Below, piece by piece: positions 12,001 through 21,200 of a DNA stretch of 64,000 nucleotides (its first letter is position 1; every line of letters begins with the position of its first letter). The DNA is from Antedon bifida. Lineage: Eukaryota; Echinodermata; Crinoidea; Comatulida; Antedonidae. The stretch spans positions 6,087,501 to 6,151,500 of the forward strand of contig OY727093.1 in NCBI GenBank assembly GCA_963402885.1, written 5' to 3'. The translations under genes were made by a program, and so were the position numbers. The notes beneath the pieces were generated by a model. The model was not told the DNA's origin and did not search any database. It was given only the letters and a program-made list of their open reading frames with translations.

Positions 12001-12329
12001 ACATCCTGGTACTTTGATAGTGCTGTGGTTTGGCTTAAACATTGTAGGCCAAGCATGTTTAGCTTCTGGTACTGTGCCAGGGACAGGACTTCAACCCAGG
12101 ACCTTGGGGTTGAAGGACAAGCTTGTTTAGCAACAACACCTGGTACTATGCCAGAGCTAGGACTTCAACCCAGGACTTTCTTTCCACAAAAATGTTATAC
12201 CATGCCAAATTTGTTTAAACCACTGTCTCCTTTCAGTTAAGTTTATTTTACTTATTTTCTGTCATAACCCATCATTCCTTACGCTCTTATAATTTTGATT
12301 TCAATTTCTTTTTCAAGGAGGAAATGTGA
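80..12329 (+). CDS. STK11IP: STK11-interacting protein (LKB1-interacting protein 1), 5'-truncated by window edge
   Basis: Seventeen exons read in one frame across GT-AG introns: 80-313, 1171-1260, 2191-2232, 2406-2628, 3244-3510, 3606-3759, 4565-4706, 5204-5363, 5852-6038, 6746-7880, 8680-8777, 8897-9075, 9829-10011, 10479-10645, 11222-11272, 11660-11803, 12318-12329 (1,155 residues plus stop). Numbered from the first visible residue: leucine-rich repeats at 1-108 (LNMGYNRLKNIPELG, NNNLDNLDGVEEL), a basic linker, a conserved GPDWL motif, and a PH-like segment. A zinc-ribbon pair follows, CLKC (409-412) and CPTC (448-451), then a long Ser/Asn-rich linker. The C-terminal block begins IDHRLKLYFSMSLFGDVEEF. 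Order and motifs match vertebrate STK11IP (about 1,090-1,100 aa), where CLRC and CPNC occupy the same places. The family protein binds LKB1 and SMAD4 and works at lysosomes with mTORC1 and V-ATPase. The last exon encodes only EEM-stop, and its acceptor (tttcaag) is the least certain splice site. The N-terminal exons lie upstream of the window. Confidence 0.92.
355..470 (-). mobile_element. tRNA-derived SINE family C, 3' fragment
   Basis: Reverse-complement match to the tail of the SINE at 8,220-8,550. It shares, in the same order, the GGAGTATGTTTCCAT block, the TTTGATC block, a GGGTAATAAT-type block and a GCGCTTAGAG-type block. The tRNA-like head is absent, so this is a 5'-truncated copy. It lies in an STK11IP intron. 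Confidence 0.6.
815..978. mobile_element. MITE family 1 (TA-flanked), full-length copy
   Basis: Terminal inverted repeats AACTCTGTCTACACTATC and GTGTAGATAGAGCTT frame an AT-rich centre with the family hallmarks GTGATGTGCCCATATA and GGGCACATCAC. It is intronic in STK11IP. A solo terminus of the same family (AAAGCTCTGTCTACACT) follows at 1,003-1,020, preceded by ATGGTAGTGAT, which is also internal MITE sequence. That marks a second, degraded insertion. Confidence 0.85.
1425..1560 (+). mobile_element. tRNA-derived SINE family B, copy 1
   Basis: A tRNA-like head (GGTCTAGAGGTAT as a possible A box, TTTCAGCCCCACCC as a decayed B box) is followed by a tail rich in GTAAACTTCC. It aligns in order with the copy at 1,780-1,920. 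The head is too diverged to fold as a working tRNA. Confidence 0.5.
1780..1920 (+). mobile_element. tRNA-derived SINE family B, copy 2
   Basis: The head has CGTCTACAGGTATGA (A-box-like) and GGTTCGAGTCCCACCC (near-perfect B box), 45-50 bp apart as in a tRNA. It then runs into a non-tRNA tail. Because of the tail and the related nearby copy, I call it a SINE rather than a tRNA gene. Confidence 0.6.
2654..2956 (-). mobile_element. MITE family 2 (CCCTTTTCACATC termini), copy 1
   Basis: Inverted termini ACCTTTTCACATCTGCA and its complement are flanked by TA on both sides, giving a 303 bp element. Its reverse complement is collinear over its whole length with the copy at 3,792-4,074, including TTTGATTACTATGATTGGTC and AACAGGCCT. 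It lies in the STK11IP intron before the exon at 3,244. Confidence 0.85.
3792..4074 (+). mobile_element. MITE family 2, copy 2, opposite orientation
   Basis: Termini CCCTTTTCACATCTTCA and TGCAGATGTGAAAAGGG are flanked by TA, giving 283 bp. It sits in the intron after the STK11IP exon 3,606-3,759, inverted relative to copy 1. A lone terminus of the family (TTGTGAAAAGGGTATAAC) also occurs near 62,683. Confidence 0.85.
4140..4400 (+). mobile_element. SINE family A (GTTAAAGAACC core), copy 1
   Basis: Carries the core GGTCCAGTTTTACACGTCTG, then GTGCACTTTAAAGAATCC, then AAGAGTAAGGG. The other copies have this order at 10,680-10,960, 38,755-38,870, 56,262-56,470 and 63,290-63,660. A tail ending GAGCTTTGAGAAAG follows. 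The tRNA-like head is not clear in this copy. Confidence 0.55.
4855..4935. mobile_element. MITE family 3 (AGAACCTCTATTAAGGGG), copy
   Basis: A short palindromic element opening ACAGTAGAACCTCTATTAAG and closing with the partly complementary AAGGTGTCCCCT. Related but diverged pieces occur near 1,080-1,120 (GGTGTCCCCTTAATAGAGAT), 50,008-50,078 and 50,871-50,945. Confidence 0.5.
5620..5825 (+). mobile_element. SINE family C tail fragment interrupted by a MITE
   Basis: ACATTGAGAGCCTGCTTATT (from 5,626) matches the tail of the family C SINE at 8,500-8,550 (CATTGAGAGCTTGCTTATAT). The match stops at 5,651, where MITE family 1 begins, and resumes after it (AGCAACTATTAGTATT against AGAATGAACTATTATTA). 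The MITE is therefore nested in the SINE tail. Confidence 0.55.
5652..5800. mobile_element. MITE family 1, copy nested in a SINE tail
   Basis: Termini TAAAGCTTTGTCTAACACT and GTGTAGACAGAACTTA, with internal GTGATGTGCCCAAATATGG and GGGCACATCACA. Flanked by TA. Intronic in STK11IP. Confidence 0.85.
6491..6643. mobile_element. MITE family 1, full-length copy
   Basis: Termini GGCTCTGTCTACACTATC and GTGTAGACAGAGCTTA, with internal GTGATGTGCCCATATATGG and GGGCACATCACACT. It lies about 100 bp before the acceptor of the largest STK11IP exon. Confidence 0.88.
7916..8002. mobile_element. MITE family 1, half copy
   Basis: Only the right part is present: ATGATGTCATTGTGTCCAT, GGGCACATCACA, then GATAGTGTAGACAGAGCTT. 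It starts 35 bp beyond the donor of STK11IP exon 6,746-7,880. Confidence 0.8.
8083..8216. mobile_element. MITE family 1, full-length copy
   Basis: Termini TAAATCTCTGTCTACACTA and TTGATAGTGTAGACAGCTA. It has the family centre with two ATATTTGGG blocks and GGGCACATCACACT. Intronic in STK11IP. Confidence 0.85.
8217..8550 (+). mobile_element. tRNA-derived SINE family C, longest copy
   Basis: A tRNA-like head has a B box GAGGTTCGAATCC near 8,300, followed by CTCGCCGC and a non-tRNA body (GGTACCCGGTTAGATCAAG, GGAGTATGTTTCCATAGG) ending in a GCGCTATATAAG tail. The first 27 bp of the head (TTGTAAGGGCGTGTGGCGCT...) are exactly duplicated in tandem at 8,217-8,270. It may descend from any of several tRNAs; I cannot name the isotype. 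Confidence 0.72.
9115..9740 (+). repeat. Degenerate minisatellite, about 18-20 bp unit
   Basis: Roughly 30 imperfect copies of a unit like TTGCTAGCCCATATGCCAC, with variants in which the middle reads CATGTATGC or TCTATATACC. The palindromes GCTAGC and CATATG recur throughout. It fills part of the STK11IP intron between exons 8,897-9,075 and 9,829-10,011. The short open frame across it simply reflects the repeat. Confidence 0.85.
10138..10300. mobile_element. MITE family 1, full-length copy
   Basis: Termini TAAGTTATGTCTACACTATC and GATAGTGTAGACAGAGCTTTA. The centre has the motif GGGCATATATATCATATTT duplicated in tandem. Intronic in STK11IP. Confidence 0.85.
10680..10960 (-). mobile_element. 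SINE family A, longest copy with tRNA-like head
   Basis: On the minus strand the head reads GAGTGGCTGAGCGGTTAAGA, a strong Pol III A box resembling a Ser/Leu-type tRNA. The B-box-like AGAGTTCAAGGCTC follows. The body has GGTCCAGTGTACACATCT, GTGCATGTTAAAGAACC and GATGAGTAGGGG. It defines family A. Intronic in STK11IP, antisense to the gene. Confidence 0.75.
11930..12180 (+). repeat. Short tandem array, about 68 bp period, three degenerate copies
   Basis: The block AAGCATGTTTAGC...CTGGTACT...GCCAG recurs near 11,982, 12,050 and 12,120. ACTTCAACCCAGGAC, which looks like a B box from a decayed tRNA-derived element, recurs in the last two units. It lies in the last STK11IP intron. Confidence 0.6.
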
Positions 12330-12573
12330 ATTCTCTTTGGCTGTTGATGCAACCAAGTTACTTAAAACCAAAGATATACTGGGGCCTTCAACCATGGAGC
12401 TATAATAACATAATTGTATAGCTCCATGCTTCAACTATTATATGTGTAAAATTGTATGTGTATCAGTAACCAATTGTTTGTATAATTTTGTATATAACAA
12501 AAAGCACAGCAACATATCTTTAAACAATTAATGAAGCCAAAATAATATAAGACACAATTTTAAAAGCCTCAAA

Positions 12574-12579
12574 AATAAA
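12574..12579 (+). terminator. Candidate STK11IP polyadenylation signal
   Basis: AATAAA lies about 245 bp downstream of the stop codon at 12,327-12,329. No closer canonical hexamer was seen. Transcript data would decide. Confidence 0.4.
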
Positions 12580-12979
12580 AATCGATCTGTAACACACTAA
12601 CATCTTGTTAATTATAAGGTGTAAAGTGAATTTGAATGTATCGTACATGGTTTTGTTTACTACATAATGTTTGATATATAAATACACTGTACTAATGCAG
12701 TCCATAGTCCGTTTTCCTGCTAATTTATTAATGCAGATAGATACAGGCTATTATGCTACATTTTTGTCCTATGCTGAGTCTGTAAAATTACTTTGAAAGA
12801 ATTAACCTAATTATGAAATACAGTAATTATGTTGGTGTTAAAGTTGCGCAAAAATACAAATATTTCATTAATGTGTATGAATAATAGATAATAATAATTA
12901 TTATTTTATTGATTGCGATATCAGATACAGGTGAATATTGTTATTTAAGACTGAATTCTGTAGGATGGATAAACCTGTG

Positions 12980-13050
12980 TGGCCGTATTAACCAATCACA
13001 TTTAAGTGAAGATATTTCCCTTATATACTAAGTATTTCACTTAAGTCAGT
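12980..13050 (+). repeat. Family-5 inverted-repeat element, copy 1
   Basis: Contains GGCCGTATTAACCAATCACA, TTAAGTGAAGATATTTCCCT and then TTTCACTTAAG. The same sequence in opposite orientation stands at 55,377-55,453. The inner TTAAGTGA/TTCACTTAA arms make it self-complementary. It is probably a small MITE remnant. Confidence 0.55.
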
Positions 13051-13291
13051 AACTATTTGAGTATTTACCTTGAGTGGAAATAGAAAAAGTGTTTCTGTTG
13101 GCGATTAGTGAAAAAGACCGGACATAGTGACTGCATCTATGAAACATTATTTGTCTTTATTTATTTTAAATTAATGAATTTCTAATTTGAAATTTAAGCT
13201 TACATTACTGCCAAATTTGCCTGTTTTGAAATATTTTAAGATTTAAATTTAAAAATTGTTCATATCATTTTTGTTGGTGCTTTTAATTACT

Positions 13292-13361
13292 ATGTGGAAC
13301 ATTCACGCAAATACTAATCCAAATTGGGATATTGCTAGCTATCACAACGCAGATTCAAATG
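13292..13361 (+). other. Weak candidate first coding exon (23 codons)
   Basis: An ATG opens 23 codons (MWNIHANTNPNWDIASYHNA...) ending in G|GTGAGA, a good donor. No matching downstream exon was found, and I do not recognise the peptide. It may be a chance frame in the intergenic region, or part of an unseen small gene or the 5' exon of a non-coding RNA. Confidence 0.15.
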
Positions 13362-14840
13362 GTGAGAGTTTTTATACCTCACTAATATTTTCTTCACAAA
13401 TGCCATAAATAATGAATGTTTTATTTTACAAATCATTTAGACCTATTTTTATAACAATTGTACATATAATTGTTCATAATATCCGAGTAATATAATTTGT
13501 ATTTAATATGTCATCTATATAATGTGGAATAAATGTTAACCTAATATTATTGACAAAGGGAAACATATAAAATAAAAATGTATTAAATGTAATTATATCT
13601 TCGGATACCAGATTCTTGGTATCTAGGCCTATTTGTAGAGTATCATAGGCATATGTAAAGGCTGTATCATGGCCCATACTGTAATAACATAATACAGACG
13701 CCAATACAATGATGACACTGTATTATGCTATAATGCAATATGTCAAAATTCAGGCATCACATGTGACACTATATTATGATATAATACAATATGTGGAAAT
13801 ACAGTACAGGGAATCTGGTGCATTTCCAGAGCTCAGTCATATCCAAAACTGCCTCAATATAAATTTATCATCATCTTCCCAATTAATACAACTGTATAGT
13901 CATCTGTTTTCTGTACTTAATCAGAATTTAATTATTGTGATTGATCAGTATGCAGCACAACTTAATTTAATTCTAAGTACATCTTTGTATACCACCTTTA
14001 TCATTTCTAAACCATTTAATTAATTTAATTTAAAATAATCTTTGTATTCCGATTTCTTTTATGTAAATACTAACGCCTAAATGTTGCTTTATTTTTATAC
14101 ATAGTATTATGGATTATGCGGGTTTCGTTAATTTTAGTATAATTTTATTTTTTTACAAAATACATTATTATTTTAATGACACTGATTTTTCCATCATGGA
14201 AGAATGTGTTTGATGGAATTAGTTATTACACTGATATACAATGCATATCATATGAAATCATTCAATTGTGTTTATAGTATATATATTCTCTGTTGTGAGT
14301 GCGTAATTCTTAAGATCTAGACTGTACCACTTTTGAAGTGATTTTTTTTGTTCAGTCTTGCAGAGTTTGTTCACACATTGGCGTTTTAGAGTTTCTGTCC
14401 GTTTAATATGTATTATTATTTTTCTGCTATACCCAGCTGTATTTTCTTATATACTTTTAATTATGAATATTTGTTTAACATTTATGTGTTGCAATGCATC
14501 ATTCAACTATTGTTATAATTTTTTTATTAAGATTTTTTTGTTCGTACAAGAGAATGTTAGTGTTGTGATTGGTTGCAATATTATTATTAAGCAATTTATT
14601 TTTAAAATGCACTTTAAGTTAACCTTAAGATTTATTTTTACTAATAAAATTAATCATTAATTAACCCGTACAATTTGTGCGCGAGGTTATTTACTGCAAT
14701 ATTGTTTACAATTTTTGTGAATAATGATAATAAATTGAAAATACGGAAGATGTATTTGCGGGTCATATTTGTATCATTTTTAGTATCTTCATTTTCAACA
14801 TTAACATATCGTATATTAGTATAAGGTACTACTATATGCC

Positions 14841-14999
14841 TAAAGCCTTGTCTACACTATCAAACTTTATGTAACGAAAGATGTGATGTGCCCATATATG
14901 GATATGATGATTTCATATCACTACCATTTGGTATATCACTACCATTTGGGCACATTACACTTTTTTTCAAACTAGTTTGATAGTGTAGACAGAGGTTTA
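14841..14999. mobile_element. MITE family 1, full-length copy
   Basis: Termini TAAAGCCTTGTCTACACTAT and GATAGTGTAGACAGAGGTTTA, with internal GTGATGTGCCCATATATGG. Intergenic between STK11IP and TGFBR2, flanked by TA. Confidence 0.87.
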
Positions 15000-15164
15000 G
15001 TCGAACATGGTTATTTTACTCTGTGTACAGCGCTTTGATCTTTTGGAAAGCCGCTTAAGATCTGACCATTGACGCCTAATTAGTAGACGTCAGTACATTT
15101 CTTATTTTTACCTCTTTTCGTTGCTCCTCTTCAGCACTCCATCTGTTATTCTTTTTACACAACA

Positions 15165-15395
15165 ATGAATGTGTTTCGTTGTCCAAAAAACAGGACTCGA
15201 TTGTGGTATCGAAGAACAAAATGCGTATGAAACAATGTCTCCATGGCAATAGTGCATCATCTGCGTTTTCCGCGGTCGACGACGACAACGCTGTTGCATC
15301 TCTCTGGCAACAACCGCGTAAGATACAATTTCCATCGTTACTGCGCGCGCATTATCCGTGTTCTGTTTTGACAACGAACACGTACGCTTGTTGTG
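15165..15395. repeat. Palindromic GC-richer patch
   Basis: GTGTTTCGTTGTCC (15,171) is mirrored by GACAACGAACACG (15,369). Inside, ATGGAAATTGTATCTTACGC and ATGGAGACATTGTTTCATAC are direct repeats on the minus strand. The patch is clearly richer in G+C and CpG than its surroundings. Overlapping frames on both strands across it (62-88 codons) look like consequences of composition. It is possibly a decayed foldback element. Confidence 0.4.
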
Positions 15396-16448
15396 TACGT
15401 GATATGAAGATGACCGTTGTATGTAGGCTGCATTAAATCGATAAAATTAAACATTAACCAATTTAATTGTTTTCAATAGTAAGTAGGCATATATTATTTT
15501 TGAATTGTTATTATGTATGTTGTGCTCTTTATTATTATTACTCTGTAGGCATATCAACTGTTTCAGATAAACAGTAACACGTGGGTTCGAGCGCATAATT
15601 AATTAGGCAAATACTCAATTTGAATAGTTTATCATACACCTGTAAGTAACAAAACGACTTGTTACATACAGTACTGTAGTACTGTTAACTGACAACAGCT
15701 TGTACTCAGTAGGCCTAGCCTAGTGATTGCGCAATTGTAAAATATGACGGTACAGGTATCATTTTAACTGGAAAAGGTAATTTCTTATAATTGTATTTAA
15801 GTACATCGACCCGGACAAAGCTTTAGACAATGAATGAATCTCTCTTGACATCACTACACTATAGGTAACCGTGCATGTAATTCGTACTGTTTGCTTTAAC
15901 AAATCTAGGCCGCTGTGATCAATTCAAAATTAAGATTATAAAACATGGGCCTCTTTGTCAGTCAGCTGACTGACTGGACTTTCATTTGCTATGGATGGAA
16001 ACATGACATGAAAGAACCCCACGGTTTAATATAGCCTTTCGCTTAATATCACTTCCGTGAAGTTTTGATTGTGGTTTTTCTATGATTCAATCTTCATCTC
16101 CCGTGGCGATATCAATATCTTCTTCATTCCCTTTAAACCTGCTGTTTTCCAACTAACACACCAACGATTTAAAATGTTATATTGTTTATTCATTTTCATT
16201 TTTACAGTTAGTTCGTTTGTGACATACACTTATATATACACGTAAAAGATATGAAAAATAACGATCCGTTTATCTGTACAATATATTACATGCATTTGTT
16301 AATGCATAAGCACCTAGTTCATTTACTCATACAAAAATAATATAACGTCTACTAATATATATTTTACAAAATTAATAAAGACGATGTCGTATCTACTTTT
16401 GTTCAGTTTAGATTTATGATAGGTATGAGTTGTTGATGAACGCCATCT

Positions 16449-16566
16449 TAAAAGTGTGATGTGCCCAATTATGGTAGTGATATGCCCAAATATGGTAGGG
16501 ATATGACATAATCATGTCCATATACATTTTTTTGTCTACTAGTTTGATAGTGTAGACAGAGCTTTA
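16449..16566. mobile_element. MITE family 1, left-truncated copy
   Basis: Begins at AAAAGTGTGATGTGCCCAAT without the left terminus. It ends with CTAGTTTGATAGTGTAGACAG then AGCTTTA. It is the last copy of the family until 39.5 kb. Confidence 0.82.
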
Positions 16567-17460
16567 GACACATAACAATACAAATAGTATTGCTATAACA
16601 ATCCGTTCTTCGTTATAGAAATCAAGTACAACCACACCCTACGACAGCATATTGTCAGTGCGAAATCCAATATCTCCTTTATGGATCTACAAGTCCATAG
16701 TGAATTTCATATTATTACCGTTTTAGTAGAGGTACTCGCACTTAAGTATTATATAATATAATTACATTTAAAGACAAATTATTACTAAAAATAAATTTAA
16801 ACAAACTATTGATAAGCCTTAATAATACTAAACAATTGTAAACAAAACATAATTAATTGCAATTTTATAATTACTATACGATGCAAATTTAATATAACAA
16901 AATACATTATAAATTGATTAGAAAAAAGATTGCCTTGCTACTAGAACAAATTAGGTACAGTAATTCTTTTCAATAGTTACACAATGATGTTCTATTGCGT
17001 TACAAACGCGTCGTCACAACTAGGAAACGTTACCAGTAGTAAGTCAGTAATCGTCGTGGAAAGTTGTCACCCGAATACGTACTATGTCTATTGTCAAAAT
17101 TTCGGAATAATATTATGAACACTTTCTCTTTTGATACACGTCATGTCTTGTCTATTTCATCGTCACTTTTCTGTAATTTACCAATTCTAAATAACATTTT
17201 TTTTAGGAGTATGCATGGTATTGTATGACCCACACCTGGGTCCAGGAACTTGGATATTATTTAATAATGTTAGTATAATAATATTATACTAAATATAAAT
17301 TCGATGTGAGCCCTGAAACAATTAACCTGGCTGTAATAATTACAGTATACTAAATATAAATTAGATGTTGTAAAAGTGTGTCTCCTAAAATAGTCGCCGT
17401 CATGTATTACATATAAGGCTATATATGTTAGTCTATGTCATCATCTCAATCTGTCATTAT

Positions 17461-17503
17461 TATCATCATCATCATCGTCATCATCATCATCATCGTCGTC
17501 GTC
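17461..17503 (+). repeat. (TCA)n/(TCG)n microsatellite
   Basis: About 14 tandem TCA or TCG triplets. The Met-rich C-terminus of the minus-strand frame here is only the translation of this repeat. Confidence 0.9.
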
Positions 17504-18275
17504 AAAAATGTATTAAAAATCATTTGCGGTAACGGCGGTAATTTTCGAAGGTTAAACCACATTGTCCACCTGTTTTTGACGTTCAATCGCTCAAAACAAT
17601 AATGTTTACGATGGGGCATCATTCTCAGTTTCATTGTGAACCATCGATTTCCACAATAAGAATCTAATATTCGCATGCACCATCTATAATGTTTCAAAAC
17701 AGCGTGTTAAGTTATGTTGGCATGTACAGGCATTGAGTCATTCATCAATCTTAAAGTATCTTTACGCAAATTGTATATCCGACTGACTCAACCACATTAA
17801 CCAACCTATGTTCGTAAACATATCATCTTGGAAACTCAGAATTCCTGCCATTAACTTCGGCCGATTGGTAAAACATACATGCGTTGTTAATTATTAATCC
17901 TTTTTACGACGTGGAAATTATATAACGTAGAGTTCGTTTCCTTCGTTATAGGCCTAAAGCAACTGTAAAATATATTGACTCAAAGATATATTGACAGTTT
18001 CCAAATATCAAGACCCGGCCCGGGTGTGATTTTTTCCTGTTGGTGCATGTTAGTCTTGCACCGGTCGTCCGTTGCACCCGGCCCAAGGCCAGTTTGTTTA
18101 GATATTATGGAGTAACAATGATTATTACTCCAATGAAGGAGCTTTTATCCATGCACGGTCTTTGACCAATGTATAATGGTCTACTTCTCTTATACATCAT
18201 CATAACCATAAGATTCCTTGCAATTTCCCTCGTTTTTAACGTCTTTACTGATCATCAAGGTTATTGCAGAAGGTG

Positions 18276-21200
18276 TCATACAACTGTGACTGGAGAAGAT
18301 TCGTCTTTTTCGACTAACTGACGTCCATTTATAAATGTAGACAGGTCGTAGAATCTAACCTCGACGCACGATGCTGATAGACGGGCTTCCGGATCATCAT
18401 CCCAACCGTCTTGAATTGTAGCTGAAACAATTTTCATACCCTGAAAAGGAATTAGAAGAATAACGTTGTTTATTGCCAGTGAATGGTTCTTGTTGTCGTC
18501 TCTAATTCCTTTCTCAGAAAACAGTTACGGTACTAAAACACGTTATGCTAGCCTATAACAGCTTTCAAACCATTGATAGGATTTGATCTTGTGGGTAGGA
18601 AGGATACTTGGATCACTTACCTGCCATATTCAAAATATTAGAAACGTAATGTGGTAAAAACCTTTAGATTCATTACCTTGCATTTTCATATTATCATGAA
18701 ATCCCATATGATTTTTTTTTAACAAATTGTTTTGTTTTAATATACAATTTTCAAGTACGTGTATAGTAACTTGTCTATATTTCTTATAAGGTAGGAAATA
18801 GCACAATTTGCCTTTACTTACCGTAACAGTGGACCATTCCTCTGGTATCGGTGGTCGTAACCGGCTGTATGCCACTAATGTTTTCATTTTTTCCATCGAC
18901 GGGTGGCCGGATACCTTATCTCCAAACGGTAGCTGATGTTCATGGGCATCTAATTGTAAAAATAATATAAAATATGAGAAATAGTCAAAACGGATTTATC
19001 AAAAGTGCAGAGCCTACTTAGTTTACATTTTGATCGTATATGGCATATTTATCCAACTCTTTTCTGATCATATCGTCTTTACCGTTTCATAATAATATTG
19101 CAGCGTTATCTTTGAGAGGTGGTTTCTCTCTTTCTTTTACAATTACAAACGGTTACATCAGTCTTGTTCCTCAACATTAGTCAATCTTATTTCATATTTA
19201 TGAAACTTACATCCAATGACGTCACATCTCATCGCCATCTCCCACAAGATCAAAGCCATCGAGTATGCGTCCATTTGTTTGAAAGCTTCGATATCTCGCA
19301 GGTTAACCTTACACTCTAGTGCTTCTGGTGCCATGTATCTTGGGGTACCAACCTAGAAATAATGCGTTCATACTAATTAACATAGACCTAATAATGTTTG
19401 TTCTAACTATTTTACCTTTTAACATTTAAAAAAGTAAGGTTTTGTTTTGCAGCGTAACCTTAACGGTGAAGTAAAGAATGACTTACTGAACAGCTGTTTC
19501 CTACCGGTAGTGGAAACTTGTTACCGAAGAGTTTTTATTAACTCTTTGGTGTTACCAAACGTTTTTATTAACTCTTTGGTGTTACCAAACGTTTTTATCT
19601 ATTATTATTATCTTTGGGATAATAAAAGCGAACGCGACTTTTGGGCGTGGTGCGCTTCCGTCTCCAACTACGCTTTTCCGACTGGGTGCATACGCGCGCG
19701 TGTGTATACATACGCTATGTTGTCAAGGCAAGCGTTCTTTGGAAACAAACAAAACCTTAATTTATATTTCTCTATCTGAAGTGAGATCGAGAGTACCGTA
19801 CTTAACAATAGTACTTTGAAGACGATCGATAAGTATTCACTATTTATCATTTTTATTAAATTCCTTAGAAGCAAGTTTAGCTAGGTGGCCTCATGCAGTG
19901 TTTCATTATTCTATTCATTTGTTTATTTCGTATATTAGCTACTGTATGTTTTCTGAAACTTGGGATGGCTCACCCTGTACCTATCTCTCATGTGCTTATT
20001 ATCTCTTCTGAAAATCCTAATACAACATATAATGTATTTAAAACCCCAATTTGTGTTTCACTGTTTAACAAACTCAGTGTGAAGCACCGATTAATATTGT
20101 GGAACCCTAATAATATGAATTGTAAAGTCAAGCGGTTCATCAGCCCTATGTACAGTAACTTTAGTTGATCAAAGCTAGAGATTGGATTGATGTGAGATGA
20201 TGTAATTAATTTTAAAGTTCACTTTATTATTTTGGTTTTTCGTATAATCATTCGAAGCACATAGGGTAAATGTTGAAAATATCATAAACCTAAAAATATA
20301 CTATACCTGGCCATTGTTAGCCATCTCATCGGTAGACGAGGTAGGATCGAGTCGAACCGCAAGACCAAAATCTGCTATAGCACATGACCCGTCAGGTTTT
20401 ACCAGCACATTTGAACTTTTCAAGTCTCTATGAGCAATTGGTACTTTCCGCAAACCATTAGGAGAATAATCAGAATGTAGATGAGCAATGCCACGGCAGA
20501 GCGTCAGACCCATCAGGCAAAATTGTTCCCAATCTAATGTGTTAACTTTAATATAGTTCATCAAAGAGCCATTTTCATAAAAAGTTGTAACTATCCACAA
20601 ATTCCGTGTATAAGCCTGGCGTCTTTCTTCAGCAGATATAAAACTGACAATGTTTTCATGCGCCAGAGAAACTGACGCGTCTGTGAAGAGGTCTTTCTCA
20701 ACATTCCATGACGTTGAATCGAAAGAGTGGAACACCTTGACGGCAACGTCTTTGATCTGATCCCGTTGTTTCCATTCTGCTTTCCATACGGCACCGTAGC
20801 GCCCTCTTCCAATTATATAGTCTAACGTTATCCTCATGTTTTGATTATAATCATGAATCGGACTCTCTGGTGGTGTGTCGGCTCCAATAATCTTCTGATC
20901 ACTTCCTTCCGATGTTATATCAACACTTGTGCTTTCTGCGTTGCTTGATGGTCTTCCATGTTTGTAATCTTCCATAAGACGGCGACGTTGTTGAGCAATT
21001 TTTATGCCGAAAATTGCCAGAATGATCAATATGATTAAACTACCCATTACGATCCCACCAATAACATAACCGCTTATGTTTTGTCCCATTTTTTGATTAG
21101 ATATTTTGAGAGTACTAATGGTAGTAGAGTCTAAGAAAAAACAAAAGACACAATTAGTGACGTCAACATAAAATCTAACAAACGGAAATTGTTTTAAGCA

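Larger units (their letters stand above)
12330..18275. other. Convergent intergenic region between STK11IP and TGFBR2
   Basis: Holds the presumed 3' UTRs of both genes and long AT-rich stretches (13,400-14,700 and 16,570-17,000). It also holds one family-5 repeat (12,980), one weak candidate exon (13,292), two MITE family 1 copies (14,841 and 16,449), a GC-richer palindromic patch (15,165-15,395) and a TCA microsatellite (17,461). The open frames here are short, overlap on both strands and resemble nothing I recognise. I see no convincing gene. Confidence 0.6.

Noticed and set aside
21089-21130. Internal ATG (21,087-21,089) as the start of the receptor kinase
   Set aside because: The frame stays open upstream to an acceptor at 21,130 and joins in phase to a cysteine-rich ectodomain exon and a signal-peptide exon.
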